From assembly GCA_049609325.1 (NCBI GenBank), contig JBMYYK010000011.1, positions 1-55,634 of the forward strand: a stretch of DNA of 55,634 bases, in the 5' to 3' direction. Under the pieces are notes generated by a model. The model made no database searches. It was not told where the DNA came from and saw only the letters and a list, made by a program, of their open reading frames with translations. This document shows, in pieces, positions 26,077 through 33,694 of the stretch (positions are counted from its first letter, which is position 1; the number at the start of each line of letters is the position of its first letter). Position numbers and translations under genes: made by a program. This DNA is from GCA-2733415 sp049609325 (GTDB lineage: Bacteria; Bacteroidota; Bacteroidia; Flavobacteriales; Flavobacteriaceae).

Positions 26077-26104
26077 TGAGATTTCTCCTATCGTCGAAAT
26101 GACA
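26077..26104. repeat. Fragment resembling a dispersed Bacteroidota repeat
   Basis: The stretch reads TGAGATTTCTCCTATCG then TCGAAATGACA. Sequences of the form GAGATTCCTCC..TCGGAATGACA recur between genes in many Bacteroidota genomes. Only one clear copy is visible here. Family membership is from memory and not verified. Confidence 0.4.
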
Positions 26105-26150
26105 AAGTAAAGATGGTAAGAGTTTTGTTGTAGTGTTTATAAATAAAGTA

Positions 26151-26195
26151 TATTATAGAAAAAGCCAACGCAATGCGTTGGCTTTTTCTATAATA
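26151..26195 (-). terminator. 22-bp perfect palindrome terminator
   Basis: Left arm 26151-26172 and right arm 26174-26195 are perfect reverse complements around one base. The core is GCCAACGCA / TGCGTTGGC. It ends the barrel gene at 26209-26688. Its core is repeated at 26766-26792. Confidence 0.85.
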
Positions 26196-26208
26196 TTAAG
26201 AAATCTTT

Positions 26209-26688
26209 TTAGTTGATGTTAAAAGAAGCTCCTAAGTTAATTGTATTCCAAGATACGTTTTCAATAGCAACTCCAATGTAAGATAAATTAACTTGTAGTT
26301 TTTCAGATACATTGTAACCAGCCATTGGTCTGTAGTAAAAACCACCATCATTACCTTCATTCATACCTAAAGCATACCCTAAATCAGCTCCTAACATAAC
26401 CTTTTCAGTAGCCATAAATCTAGCAGCACCAGCCACTGGGATGAATTGCATGTCATCAAACCAATCTTCTTTAGCGATTGAATGGTTAAAACCAGTTGCG
26501 ATACCAGCATCAAATTTGTCAGATACTTCAAATAAATAATTTGCATCAAGTGTAATGTTAAAAGAAGCAAAGTCACCAGCGTCCCCCATAGGTAAACCAA
26601 CACTTGCGCCTACGTTAAATCCTTCTTGTGCGTTTGATGTAAAAGCAAATGCACATACTGCAAATACAGATAATACTAATTTTTTCAT
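26209..26688 (-). CDS. Outer-membrane beta-barrel protein
   Basis: 159 residues with a signal peptide ending at FTSNAQE. The mature part is an OmpA/OmpX-like small barrel (GASVGLPMGDAGDF, then repeated amphipathic strands, ending LGASFNIN). No enzymatic motif. It follows the 205-residue barrel gene in the same orientation; their opening residues are alike (MKKLVLSVFAVCAF versus MKKLLLSALAVCAF), which suggests distant paralogues. Function not known. Confidence 0.8.
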   Translation of the reverse strand: MKKLVLSVFAVCAFAFTSNAQEGFNVGASVGLPMGDAGDFASFNITLDANYLFEVSDKFDAGIATGFNHSIAKEDWFDDMQFIPVAGAARFMATEKVMLGADLGYALGMNEGNDGGFYYRPMAGYNVSEKLQVNLSYIGVAIENVSWNTINLGASFNIN

Positions 26689-26761
26689 AATTATATTTTT
26701 TAATAAATAAGTTAATTAGTTAACTAAGATACACTTTTTATTGAATAATATGGTTTTATGC

Positions 26762-26792
26762 AAAAAAAAGCCAACGCAATGCGTTGGCTTTT
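26762..26792 (-). terminator. Terminator of the 205-residue barrel gene
   Basis: AAAAGCCAACGCA (26766-26778) pairs with TGCGTTGGCTTTT (26780-26792). On the minus strand it runs into eight T. It is the same core as at 26151-26195. Confidence 0.88.
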
Positions 26793-26811
26793 AGTATAAT
26801 ATGGGGTCTAA

Positions 26812-27429
26812 TTAGAACTTGAATAATAATCCAAAAGTTGCATTAGAGAAGAAGTTGTTATGCTCATTTAAGTTCATACCAAAACTTGTAGTACCTTTAT
26901 CTCCATCAATATCAGATTTAGAAGAGTTAAATCCTATTAAGTCAGTTAATCCAACAGAGATTGCAATGTTGTTTTTTACGAAATAGTTTAATCCTAATCC
27001 AGCACCTACATTAATGTCAGTATACTTAACATCAGCCATACCATCTTTAGAAGAATCAAATCCTACACCAAATTGTCCGTAAGTTTTAAAACGCTTTCCT
27101 AAGTCTAAGAAATAATAACGAGCGAATACTCCAGCTCCAAAGTTAGACCAGTCACTAGTATCAGTTCCTGCTTGTTCAGATTTGTTAGAACCAATATTTA
27201 AGTTTACTCCAACAGCTAAATCATCATTGATGAAGTAACCAGCAGTAGGCATAAAATTCACTCCGTTTGTTTTAATTTCTGTGTTCTTGTCGTTTGAAGA
27301 GTTGAACATTACGTTACCTTCTACGAAGATGTCTCCTTGAGCAAATCCGAATGTTTCAGTTTCAGTTTCTTGAGCGTTAGAGAATGTGAATGCACATACA
27401 GCTAAAGCAGATAGTAATAATTTTTTCAT
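26812..27429 (-). CDS. Outer-membrane beta-barrel protein, porin-like
   Basis: 205 residues with a signal peptide ending TFSNAQE. Strand-turn patterning follows (GVNFMPTAGYFINDDLAVGV; FARYYFLDLGKRFKTYGQ) and a C-terminal Phe (FGLLFKF), typical of OMP_b-brl family barrels. Role unknown. A full promoter lies upstream on the minus strand (27460-27489). Confidence 0.85.
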   Translation of the reverse strand: MKKLLLSALAVCAFTFSNAQETETETFGFAQGDIFVEGNVMFNSSNDKNTEIKTNGVNFMPTAGYFINDDLAVGVNLNIGSNKSEQAGTDTSDWSNFGAGVFARYYFLDLGKRFKTYGQFGVGFDSSKDGMADVKYTDINVGAGLGLNYFVKNNIAISVGLTDLIGFNSSKSDIDGDKGTTSFGMNLNEHNNFFSNATFGLLFKF

Positions 27430-27459
27430 TTTAAGTTTAATTTAATAGTTAATCGGGGG

Positions 27460-27489
27460 CAAATTTAGAACTATTTACCATTGTGCAAA
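27460..27489 (-). promoter_or_regulatory. Promoter of the 205-residue barrel gene
   Basis: On the minus strand, TTTG (27489-27486), an 18-bp spacer and TAAATTTG (27467-27460) form a near-ideal Bacteroidota promoter, 31 bp before the ATG. Confidence 0.75.
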
Positions 27490-27666
27490 ATATTTGGAGT
27501 GTTATTTTATTGTTAAAACAAATGTTGTTTTATTCAAGTGCCTGATAATGTGTTTCTTGAGGTGGTTTAAGGTGGTTATTTATATTTGGTACAAATAATT
27601 AAGAGTCGTCAAAATGTAAAAAGTAGTGGTTTTATGGCTAGTTTCATACTTTTGGTTTATTTTAAT

Positions 27667-27674
27667 TACTTTTG
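27667..27674 (+). promoter_or_regulatory. Promoter -7 element of aroQ
   Basis: TACTTTTG matches TAnnTTTG, 28 bp before the ATG at 27703. The 273-bp divergent gap (27430-27702) otherwise shows only AT-rich sequence with no ORF. Confidence 0.55.
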
Positions 27675-27702
27675 AAAATGCTAACAATTATAAACTTATG
27701 TT

Positions 27703-28119
27703 ATGACTATCCTAATTATAAACGGCCCTAATTTAAATTTGCTTGGTAAGCGTGAAACCAATATTTATGGTGATTTATCATTCCAAGAATTTTTTGAAAG
27801 GTTAAAAGAAAAGCATTCAGATGTAATTTTAGACTATTACCAATCTAATATAGAAGGAGAGTTAATTGATAAATTACAAGAAGTTGGGTTCGATTATGAT
27901 GGTATTATATTAAATGCAGCAGCTTATACGCATACGTCTGTAGGTATAGCTGACGCTGTTGCAGGGATTACCACTCCAGTGATAGAAGTGCATATTTCTA
28001 ATACCTATTCAAGAGAGTCGTTCAGGCATGTGTCTTATTTAGCACCAAATGCTAAAGGTGTAATAGCAGGTTTTGGTTTGCAAAGTTATGAATTGGCACT
28101 GCAAAGTTTCTTGAGTTAA
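27703..28119 (+). CDS. aroQ: Type II 3-dehydroquinate dehydratase
   Basis: 138 residues, the usual length of the dodecameric type II enzyme. It dehydrates 3-dehydroquinate to 3-dehydroshikimate. Motifs are NGPNLNLLGKRE..IYG (active-site Asn, Arg and lid Tyr), YQSNIEGELID, NAAAYTHTSVGIADA and the EVHISN segment with the catalytic His. Single gene with its own terminator. Confidence 0.96.
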   Translation: MTILIINGPNLNLLGKRETNIYGDLSFQEFFERLKEKHSDVILDYYQSNIEGELIDKLQEVGFDYDGIILNAAAYTHTSVGIADAVAGITTPVIEVHISNTYSRESFRHVSYLAPNAKGVIAGFGLQSYELALQSFLS

Positions 28120-28135
28120 TATAAGTAGTATAACT

Positions 28136-28170
28136 AAAAAAAGCGTTTTGTAATTACAAAACGCTTTTTT
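28136..28170. terminator. Bidirectional terminator between aroQ and lpdA
   Basis: AAGCGTTTTGTAA and TTACAAAACGCTT (28141-28166) form a perfect palindrome flanked by A and T runs, serving both convergent genes. Confidence 0.92.
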
Positions 28171-28189
28171 AATATTGTTTGGGTGAATT

Positions 28190-29581
28190 TTATAAATGAA
28201 TCACTTCATCATAGGCATCAGCTACTGCTTCCATAACCGCTTCACTCATTGTTGGGTGCGGGTGAATTGCTTTTAACACTTCATGACCAGTAGTTTCTAA
28301 TTTTCTACCTAATACTGCCTCAGCTATCATATCAGTTACTCCTGCACCTATCATATGGCATCCTAACCATTCACCATATTTGGCATCAAAAATAACTTTT
28401 ACAAAACCATCTTTAGTTCCTGCGGCACTGGCTTTACCAGAGGCAGAGAATGGGAAATTACCTACTTTAATATCATAACCAGCATCTTTAGCTTGTTGCT
28501 CAGTCATACCAACACTTGCAATTTCTGGAGAACAGTAAGTACATCCAGGAATATTTCCATAATCGATAGCTTCAACATGTTGCCCAGCGATTTTTTCAAC
28601 ACATAAAATCCCTTCTGCAGACGCCACGTGTGCTAATGCTGGTCCAGGTGTAACATCTCCGATAGCATAATAGCCTGGGATGTTTGTTTGGTAATAATCG
28701 TTAACTAAAATTTTGTCTCTATCAGTAACAATACCTACATCTTCTAATCCGATGTTTTCAATGTTTGTTTTAATTCCTACTGCAGATAATAAGATGTCAG
28801 CCTCTAATACTTCTTCACCTTTTTTAGTTTTAACAGTAGCTTTTATACCATTTCCAGAAGTGTCAACAGAAGTCACTTCTGAAGAGGTCATGATTTTAAT
28901 GCCTGATTTCTTAAATGATTTTTCCAATTGTTTAGATACTGCAGCATCTTCTACAGGGACTATACGTGGTAAGTATTCTACTACAGTCACTTCAGTTCCC
29001 ATTGAGTTATAGAAGTAAGCGAATTCAACACCTATTGCTCCAGATCCTACAATAACAATTTTCTTAGGTTGTTCTGGTAAAGTTAAAGCTTCTCTATAAC
29101 CAATAACTTTTTTACCATCTTGTTTTAAAGCTGGTAACTCTCTTGAACGTGCACCTGTTGCAATGACAATATGATCTGCGCTATACTCTGTTACTGTACC
29201 ATCTTCTGCAGTAACATCAATCTTTTTACCAGGCTTTACTTTTCCAAAACCATTAATGACATCAATTTTATTTTTTTTCATTAAAAATTTGATCCCATTA
29301 CTCATACCTTCAGCAACAGTTCTACTACGCTTTACAACTTTTGTAAAATCTTTATCAGGATTTTCTACAGATAATCCGTAGTCTTCAGCGTGTTTTAAGT
29401 ATTCAAATACTTGAGCAGATTTTAATAATGCTTTTGTAGGAATACATCCCCAGTTTAAGCAAATTCCACCAAGGCTCTCTTTTTCAATAACTGCTGTTTT
29501 AAATCCTAATTGTGAAGCTCTAATTGCAGTAACGTATCCTCCTGGTCCAGAACCAAGAACTATAATATCATATTTACTCAT
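28190..29581 (-). CDS. lpdA: Dihydrolipoyl dehydrogenase (E3)
   Basis: 463 residues. E3 re-oxidises dihydrolipoyl groups of the 2-oxoacid dehydrogenase or glycine cleavage complexes with FAD and NAD+. It has an N-terminal GSGPGGYVTA FAD fold, the redox disulfide C41/C46 (GGICLNWGCIPTK), an NAD fold (IVGSGAIGVEFAYFY), the AIGDVTPGPALAHVA FAD motif, and the C-terminal HPHPTMSEAV His-Glu pair. It stands alone, unlinked to E1 or E2 genes here. A near-consensus -7 (TAAATTCG, minus strand, 29625-29618) lies upstream. Confidence 0.95.
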   Translation of the reverse strand: MSKYDIIVLGSGPGGYVTAIRASQLGFKTAVIEKESLGGICLNWGCIPTKALLKSAQVFEYLKHAEDYGLSVENPDKDFTKVVKRSRTVAEGMSNGIKFLMKKNKIDVINGFGKVKPGKKIDVTAEDGTVTEYSADHIVIATGARSRELPALKQDGKKVIGYREALTLPEQPKKIVIVGSGAIGVEFAYFYNSMGTEVTVVEYLPRIVPVEDAAVSKQLEKSFKKSGIKIMTSSEVTSVDTSGNGIKATVKTKKGEEVLEADILLSAVGIKTNIENIGLEDVGIVTDRDKILVNDYYQTNIPGYYAIGDVTPGPALAHVASAEGILCVEKIAGQHVEAIDYGNIPGCTYCSPEIASVGMTEQQAKDAGYDIKVGNFPFSASGKASAAGTKDGFVKVIFDAKYGEWLGCHMIGAGVTDMIAEAVLGRKLETTGHEVLKAIHPHPTMSEAVMEAVADAYDEVIHL

Positions 29582-29667
29582 TTGTAATGAATTTTTAATG
29601 TCTTAATTTAAAGGCACGAATTTACAAAATGAATTTGAATTTTTTTGAATATTGGTTTTTAAAATAG

Positions 29668-29702
29668 AAAAGCTTTTATGGTTTTTAAGTCATAAAAGCT
29701 TT
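29668..29702 (-). terminator. Terminator of the 69-residue lipoprotein gene
   Basis: AAAGCTTTTATG (29669-29680) pairs perfectly with CATAAAAGCTTT (29691-29702) around a 10-nt loop. The T tract on the minus strand is short. Confidence 0.65.
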
Positions 29703-29723
29703 AGGAGTAGTGTTAATTTGGCG

Positions 29724-29933
29724 TTATCTTACAATAACATATCCGTTTCTTGTTTTTCTATAATGGGTATTATTCCATTTGTAATACCGTTTTCCATTAA
29801 CATGAACTATTTTATGTCCTTTAGGTGCCACCTTAATAATGGTCACCTTTTTGTGTGCGGGTTGACGTGTGGCGCATGACGATGTAATTGTTAATGTAGT
29901 AATTAAAATAACTAATTGTATTGTAGTTTTCAT
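29724..29933 (-). CDS. Small lipoprotein
   Basis: 69 residues. A lipoprotein signal peptide ends with TITSSC (Cys20). The mature 50 residues are basic and aromatic (KIVHVNGKRYYKWNNTHYRK, then GYVIV), a beta-hairpin-like motif seen in several small envelope proteins. I do not recognise a named family. It has its own terminator and lies before the msrB pair in the same direction. Confidence 0.75.
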   Translation of the reverse strand: MKTTIQLVILITTLTITSSCATRQPAHKKVTIIKVAPKGHKIVHVNGKRYYKWNNTHYRKTRNGYVIVR

Positions 29934-29997
29934 AATCTATATGTTTTTTTAGATATGATTAAGACTATATACAATACAAAAGGTTTAATATGAGATG

Positions 29998-30381
29998 TCA
30001 TTTGTCTTCATTAAAATTTAAAGAAATAGAGTTTACGCAGTAACGCATTCCTGTTTCTGTTGGGCCATCATTAAAGACGTGACCTAAATGTCCGTTACAA
30101 TTTGCGCAAACTATTTCTGTTCTAATCATCCCATGTGAACTATCTTTGACGTAATGTATAGTGCCGTTAATAGCTTTGTCAAAAGATGGCCACCCACAAT
30201 GCGCTTCAAATTTTTGAGAGCTTTCAAATAATTGTGTGTCACAGCCTTTACATGAATAAGTGCCGTTTTTTGAATGAATGTTATAGGTTCCAGTGTGTGG
30301 ATATTCTGTTCCTTTTAATCTTAACACACGATATTCTTCTTCTGTAAGTTGTGCTTTCCATTCGTCTTCAGATTTCATCAT
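29998..30381 (-). CDS. msrB: Peptide-methionine (R)-S-oxide reductase MsrB, cytosolic
   Basis: 127 residues without a signal peptide. It reduces methionine-R-sulfoxide in proteins. Zinc ligands are C44, C47 (CKGC) and C92, C95 (CANC). The resolving Cys62 lies in HCGWPSFD and the catalytic Cys115 in GMRYCVNS. It follows the exported MsrB gene by 6 bp, so the two are co-transcribed. Confidence 0.95.
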   Translation of the reverse strand: MMKSEDEWKAQLTEEEYRVLRLKGTEYPHTGTYNIHSKNGTYSCKGCDTQLFESSQKFEAHCGWPSFDKAINGTIHYVKDSSHGMIRTEIVCANCNGHLGHVFNDGPTETGMRYCVNSISLNFNEDK

Positions 30382-30387
30382 AATTTT

Positions 30388-30855
30388 TTATTTAAGAGGT
30401 TTAAATTTTAAGGCCACGGAATTCACACAGTACCGCTGTCCTGTAGTCTTTTTTGGACCGTCATTAAAAACGTGCCCGAGATGTCCATTACAAACATAAC
30501 AATGAATTTCTGTTCTTGTGTATCCTAATTCTTTATCAGTAGTGTAGCCAATGTGACCTTTTATACCTCTATCAAATGATGGCCACCCCGAACCAGAATC
30601 ATATTTATGTTCAGAACGAAATAGCGGCGTATCACACCCTTTACAAAGGTAAATCCCTTCTTTATAAAATTTATTGTATTTGCCTGAGAATGCCTTTTCG
30701 GTGTCAGACAATCTTAATACGTTGTATTCAATATTGGTGAGTTGAGTTTTCCACTTCAAATCCGTTTTAACAACTTTATCAGTAGTGAAGTTTTGACTCA
30801 ATAGATAAGTGTGACTTAAAAAGATGAGTTTAAGGGTTAAATAATAAACTTTCAT
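30388..30855 (-). CDS. Peptide-methionine (R)-S-oxide reductase MsrB, exported
   Basis: 155 residues with an N-terminal hydrophobic leader (about 1-20, ending YLLSQ), then a full MsrB domain. Zinc Cys are 71, 74, 119 and 122; catalytic Cys143 lies in GQRYCVNS. The resolving-Cys position is Ser89 (SGSGWPSFD), so this copy must use another reductant or another cysteine. It probably repairs envelope proteins. It is first in a two-gene msrB unit. Confidence 0.92.
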   Translation of the reverse strand: MKVYYLTLKLIFLSHTYLLSQNFTTDKVVKTDLKWKTQLTNIEYNVLRLSDTEKAFSGKYNKFYKEGIYLCKGCDTPLFRSEHKYDSGSGWPSFDRGIKGHIGYTTDKELGYTRTEIHCYVCNGHLGHVFNDGPKKTTGQRYCVNSVALKFKPLK

Positions 30856-30906
30856 GCTTTCAATTTATAAATTAATTAAGTATTTTTATATAAAAATTAC
30901 ACCGAT

Positions 30907-31755
30907 ATGAATAAAAGAAGTATTCTTTTACTGGCTATAATGACTTTAGTCGTAACAGCATGTAAAACCAATCCGTTTACAGGAAAAAAAATGTTGAATG
31001 CCTATTCTAATGCTCAGTTATTTCCTACAGCCTTTCAACAATATGATCAGTTTTTAGGAGAGAATAAAGTGGTTAAAGGGACTAAAAATGCAGAGATGAT
31101 AACGCGTGTAGGCGAACGTATAGCCACAGCTGCGGAGCGTTGGTTAAATGCTAACGGTTATGAAGGCTATTTAAAAGATTACCGTTGGGAATACAATTTA
31201 GTAGAAGATCAAACAGTTAATGCTTGGTGTATGCCAGGTGGGAAGATTGTGTTTTATACCGGAATTTTACCTGTTGCAGCAAATGAAACTGCTGTAGCGG
31301 CAATTATGGGGCATGAAGTAGCTCACGCATTAGCAGATCATGGAGGACAACGTATGACAGCTGGAACCATACAACAAGCCGCTGGTACTGCTATTCAAAT
31401 TGGTACACAAGTTGGTGGGGTAGATTCTGGTACACAGGGGTTAATTATGCAAGCCTATGGTATAGGGAGTCAGGTTGGGGCCATGTTACCTTTTAGTAGG
31501 AGTCATGAAACTGAAGCGGATAAAATTGGTTTGATTTTAATGGCGGTTGCAGGTTACAATCCTGATGAAGCTTCAAAACTATGGGAACGAATGAAAGCAA
31601 ATAGTGGGGGGCAAGCGCCACCACAGATATTAAGCACACATCCATCAAATGATTCAAGAATTTCAAATTTGAAAGAGCTAGCGCCGTTTGCAAAAGTTGA
31701 AGCTAAAAAATTTGGAATTACATCTTTTAGACCAATAGGCGCCAAATTAAATTAA
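30907..31755 (+). CDS. M48 family metallopeptidase lipoprotein
   Basis: 282 residues. The lipobox VTAC gives Cys19. The zinc motif is H136-E137-V-A-H140 (MGHEVAHALADHGG), with the third ligand Glu in SRSHETEADKIG. It resembles the BepA/LoiP-like periplasmic M48 peptidases that check outer-membrane protein assembly. The ending contains STHPSNDSRI, common to this group. Divergent from the msrB pair, followed by a strong terminator. Confidence 0.93.
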   Translation: MNKRSILLLAIMTLVVTACKTNPFTGKKMLNAYSNAQLFPTAFQQYDQFLGENKVVKGTKNAEMITRVGERIATAAERWLNANGYEGYLKDYRWEYNLVEDQTVNAWCMPGGKIVFYTGILPVAANETAVAAIMGHEVAHALADHGGQRMTAGTIQQAAGTAIQIGTQVGGVDSGTQGLIMQAYGIGSQVGAMLPFSRSHETEADKIGLILMAVAGYNPDEASKLWERMKANSGGQAPPQILSTHPSNDSRISNLKELAPFAKVEAKKFGITSFRPIGAKLN

Positions 31756-31783
31756 AAGTATCCATTTAAATATTGTATTTTCG

Positions 31784-31812
31784 AAGCTGCTCAATTATTG
31801 AGCAGCTTTTTA
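31784..31812 (+). terminator. Terminator of the M48 gene
   Basis: AAGCTGCTCAA (31784-31794) pairs perfectly with TTGAGCAGCTT (31798-31808) around a 3-nt loop, then T residues. It lies inside the longest frame of the next gene, which argues that the next gene starts at 31827. Confidence 0.92.
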
Positions 31813-31826
31813 ATTATATATACAGT

Positions 31827-33122
31827 ATGATATCATTTGAAAAAGGAAACAAAAGAGTGTTAAATGCCTGGGCTTTTTATGATTGGGCAAACTCAGTGTA
31901 TAGTTTAACTATTGTATCTGCAGTATTCCCATTATTTATTGGTGCTTATTTAAAAACCTTGTCAATAGATAAACTTGTAATATGTGGGGGTGAAATTTCA
32001 CATACGGCATTAATGACTTATACCACGGCATTAGGATTCTTGGTGGTAGCAATAATGTCTCCCATACTATCTGGAATTGCTGATTATAAAGGTAATAAAA
32101 AGTCCTTTCTACGCTTTTTTTGTTATTTAGGCTCAATATCTTGTATAGGGTTGTATTTTTTTTCAATTGAATATATCTATGTCAGCTTATTATGCTATAT
32201 GCTAGCATTAATAGGTTTTTGGGGAAGCTTGGTGTTTTATAATTCGTATTTGCCAGATATTGCGCACAAAGATCAACAGGATAGTATTAGTGCGAAAGGT
32301 TATGCTTTAGGTTATATTGGAAGTGTGATTTTATTACTAATAAATTTAGCAATGATAATGACAACTCCACAAGACAACGCATTATTAATGATGCGTTATT
32401 CGTTTGTGTTAGTAGGTGTATGGTGGTTTGGCTTTAGTCATTATACATATAGGTATCTGCCAAATTTTAAAAACGAAAATAAAGTAACAAAGCATGTGTT
32501 TTTAAATGGGTTTAAAGAGTTGAAAATTGTATGGAATGAACTGCAAGAGCAACGACGTTTAAAAATATATTTAGCTGCATTTTTTGTGTATAGTATGGCG
32601 GTGCAAACTGTTATGCTAGTCGCCTCATTTTTTGGCGAAAACGAAATTGCTTGGGCAGAAAATGGTATAGACAAAACATTAGGATTAATAATTAGTATTT
32701 TAATCATTCAAATTATAGCGGTGTTTGGAGCTTATTTAACGTCTTATGTGTCAAAAAAAATAGGGAACATACCTGCGTTAATTTTGATAAATGTTATATG
32801 GGTGTTAATTTGTGTATTTGCGTACTTTGTAGTAACACCAAATGATTTTTTCATCACAGCTGGTGTGGTAGGTATAGTAATGGGAGGTATACAATCCTTA
32901 TCTAGGTCAACCTATGCAAAACTCTTACCAGATACAAAAGACACAACCTCATACTTTAGTTTTTATGATGTTGCTGAAAAGATTGGAATTGTAATTGGTA
33001 TGGGAATATTTGCTTCTGTAGAAGTAATTACGGGCTCTATGCGTAATGCAATATTGTTTTTAGTTGCCTTCTTTATAATAGGTGTTGTAATTCTTTTTAG
33101 AGTGCCTAAAAAAATCAAATAA
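31827..33122 (+). CDS. MFS transporter, Atg22/UMF1 type
   Basis: 431 residues from the ATG at 31827; an upstream TTG (31773) would read through a terminator and is rejected. The opening NAWAFYDWANSVYSLTIVSA is characteristic of the UMF1/vacuole-effluxer Atg22-like MFS group. About 11-12 transmembrane segments are seen, with the mid-loop VFYNSYLPDIAH and a second-half GGIQSLSRSTYAKLLP motif. Fungal Atg22 exports amino acids from the vacuole; the bacterial substrate is not known. Confidence 0.9.
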   Translation: MISFEKGNKRVLNAWAFYDWANSVYSLTIVSAVFPLFIGAYLKTLSIDKLVICGGEISHTALMTYTTALGFLVVAIMSPILSGIADYKGNKKSFLRFFCYLGSISCIGLYFFSIEYIYVSLLCYMLALIGFWGSLVFYNSYLPDIAHKDQQDSISAKGYALGYIGSVILLLINLAMIMTTPQDNALLMMRYSFVLVGVWWFGFSHYTYRYLPNFKNENKVTKHVFLNGFKELKIVWNELQEQRRLKIYLAAFFVYSMAVQTVMLVASFFGENEIAWAENGIDKTLGLIISILIIQIIAVFGAYLTSYVSKKIGNIPALILINVIWVLICVFAYFVVTPNDFFITAGVVGIVMGGIQSLSRSTYAKLLPDTKDTTSYFSFYDVAEKIGIVIGMGIFASVEVITGSMRNAILFLVAFFIIGVVILFRVPKKIK

Positions 33123-33128
33123 TTTTGT

Positions 33129-33136
33129 TATGTTTG
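33129..33136 (+). promoter_or_regulatory. Promoter -7 element of the paired lipoprotein genes
   Basis: TATGTTTG matches TAnnTTTG, 27 bp before the ATG at 33164. Confidence 0.5.
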
Positions 33137-33163
33137 TGGAGATATAGATAAATTATAACCAAT

Positions 33164-33676
33164 ATGAAATCCTTTAAATTTGCTTATTTACTAGTGTTGT
33201 TAACTAGTATTACATTTCTTTCTTGTGAAAACGAACCTTTAACAGGGACATTTACTGATGAAATTGGAGAAGGTGATTCTAATTCAGATAGTGGCGGATT
33301 TTACGCGAAAGTAGATAATGCAGAATTTATAGAAGATAGTGTAACTAGTGCGGTAGAAACATCTACCACGCCAGGAACAATATCTGTATTAGCTGTACGC
33401 AACAATACAGAGTTTATTAATGTAAATTTCCCCGAAGATATTACTCCTGGAGAATATGATTTTGATTCTTTTGGAGATATTTCTGCACAATACGCATTAA
33501 ATCAAACCACAACAGGATATTTAGGAGAAGGTGTGTTAACAATAGTGTCTCATGATACTGTAACTGGTAAAGTAGTAGGTACATTTAGTTTTACTGCTAT
33601 TCAGTTATTCCCAACTCCTGGAGCACCAGCATCATTTGAAATTACTGAAGGTGCTTTTGATTTAACTTACCTTTAA
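33164..33676 (+). CDS. Lipoprotein of the DUF6252-like group
   Basis: 170 residues with a lipobox ending FLSC (about Cys21). The mature domain resembles a compact beta sandwich: GGFYAKVDNAEF, then GVLTIVSHDTVTGKVVGTFSF and a terminal ITEGAFDLTYL. This pattern fits the DUF6252-type lipoproteins common in Flavobacteriia (assigned by eye). Function unknown. The last 60 residues align with the end of the next gene product, so the two are paralogues; they lie 18 bp apart. Confidence 0.8.
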   Translation: MKSFKFAYLLVLLTSITFLSCENEPLTGTFTDEIGEGDSNSDSGGFYAKVDNAEFIEDSVTSAVETSTTPGTISVLAVRNNTEFINVNFPEDITPGEYDFDSFGDISAQYALNQTTTGYLGEGVLTIVSHDTVTGKVVGTFSFTAIQLFPTPGAPASFEITEGAFDLTYL

Positions 33677-33694
33677 TATAACTATACCATTATT

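Noticed and set aside
31773..31826. TTG start giving an 18-residue longer MFS protein
   Set aside because: It would place the M48 terminator (31784-31812) inside the coding region; ATG at 31827 matches the family N-terminus.
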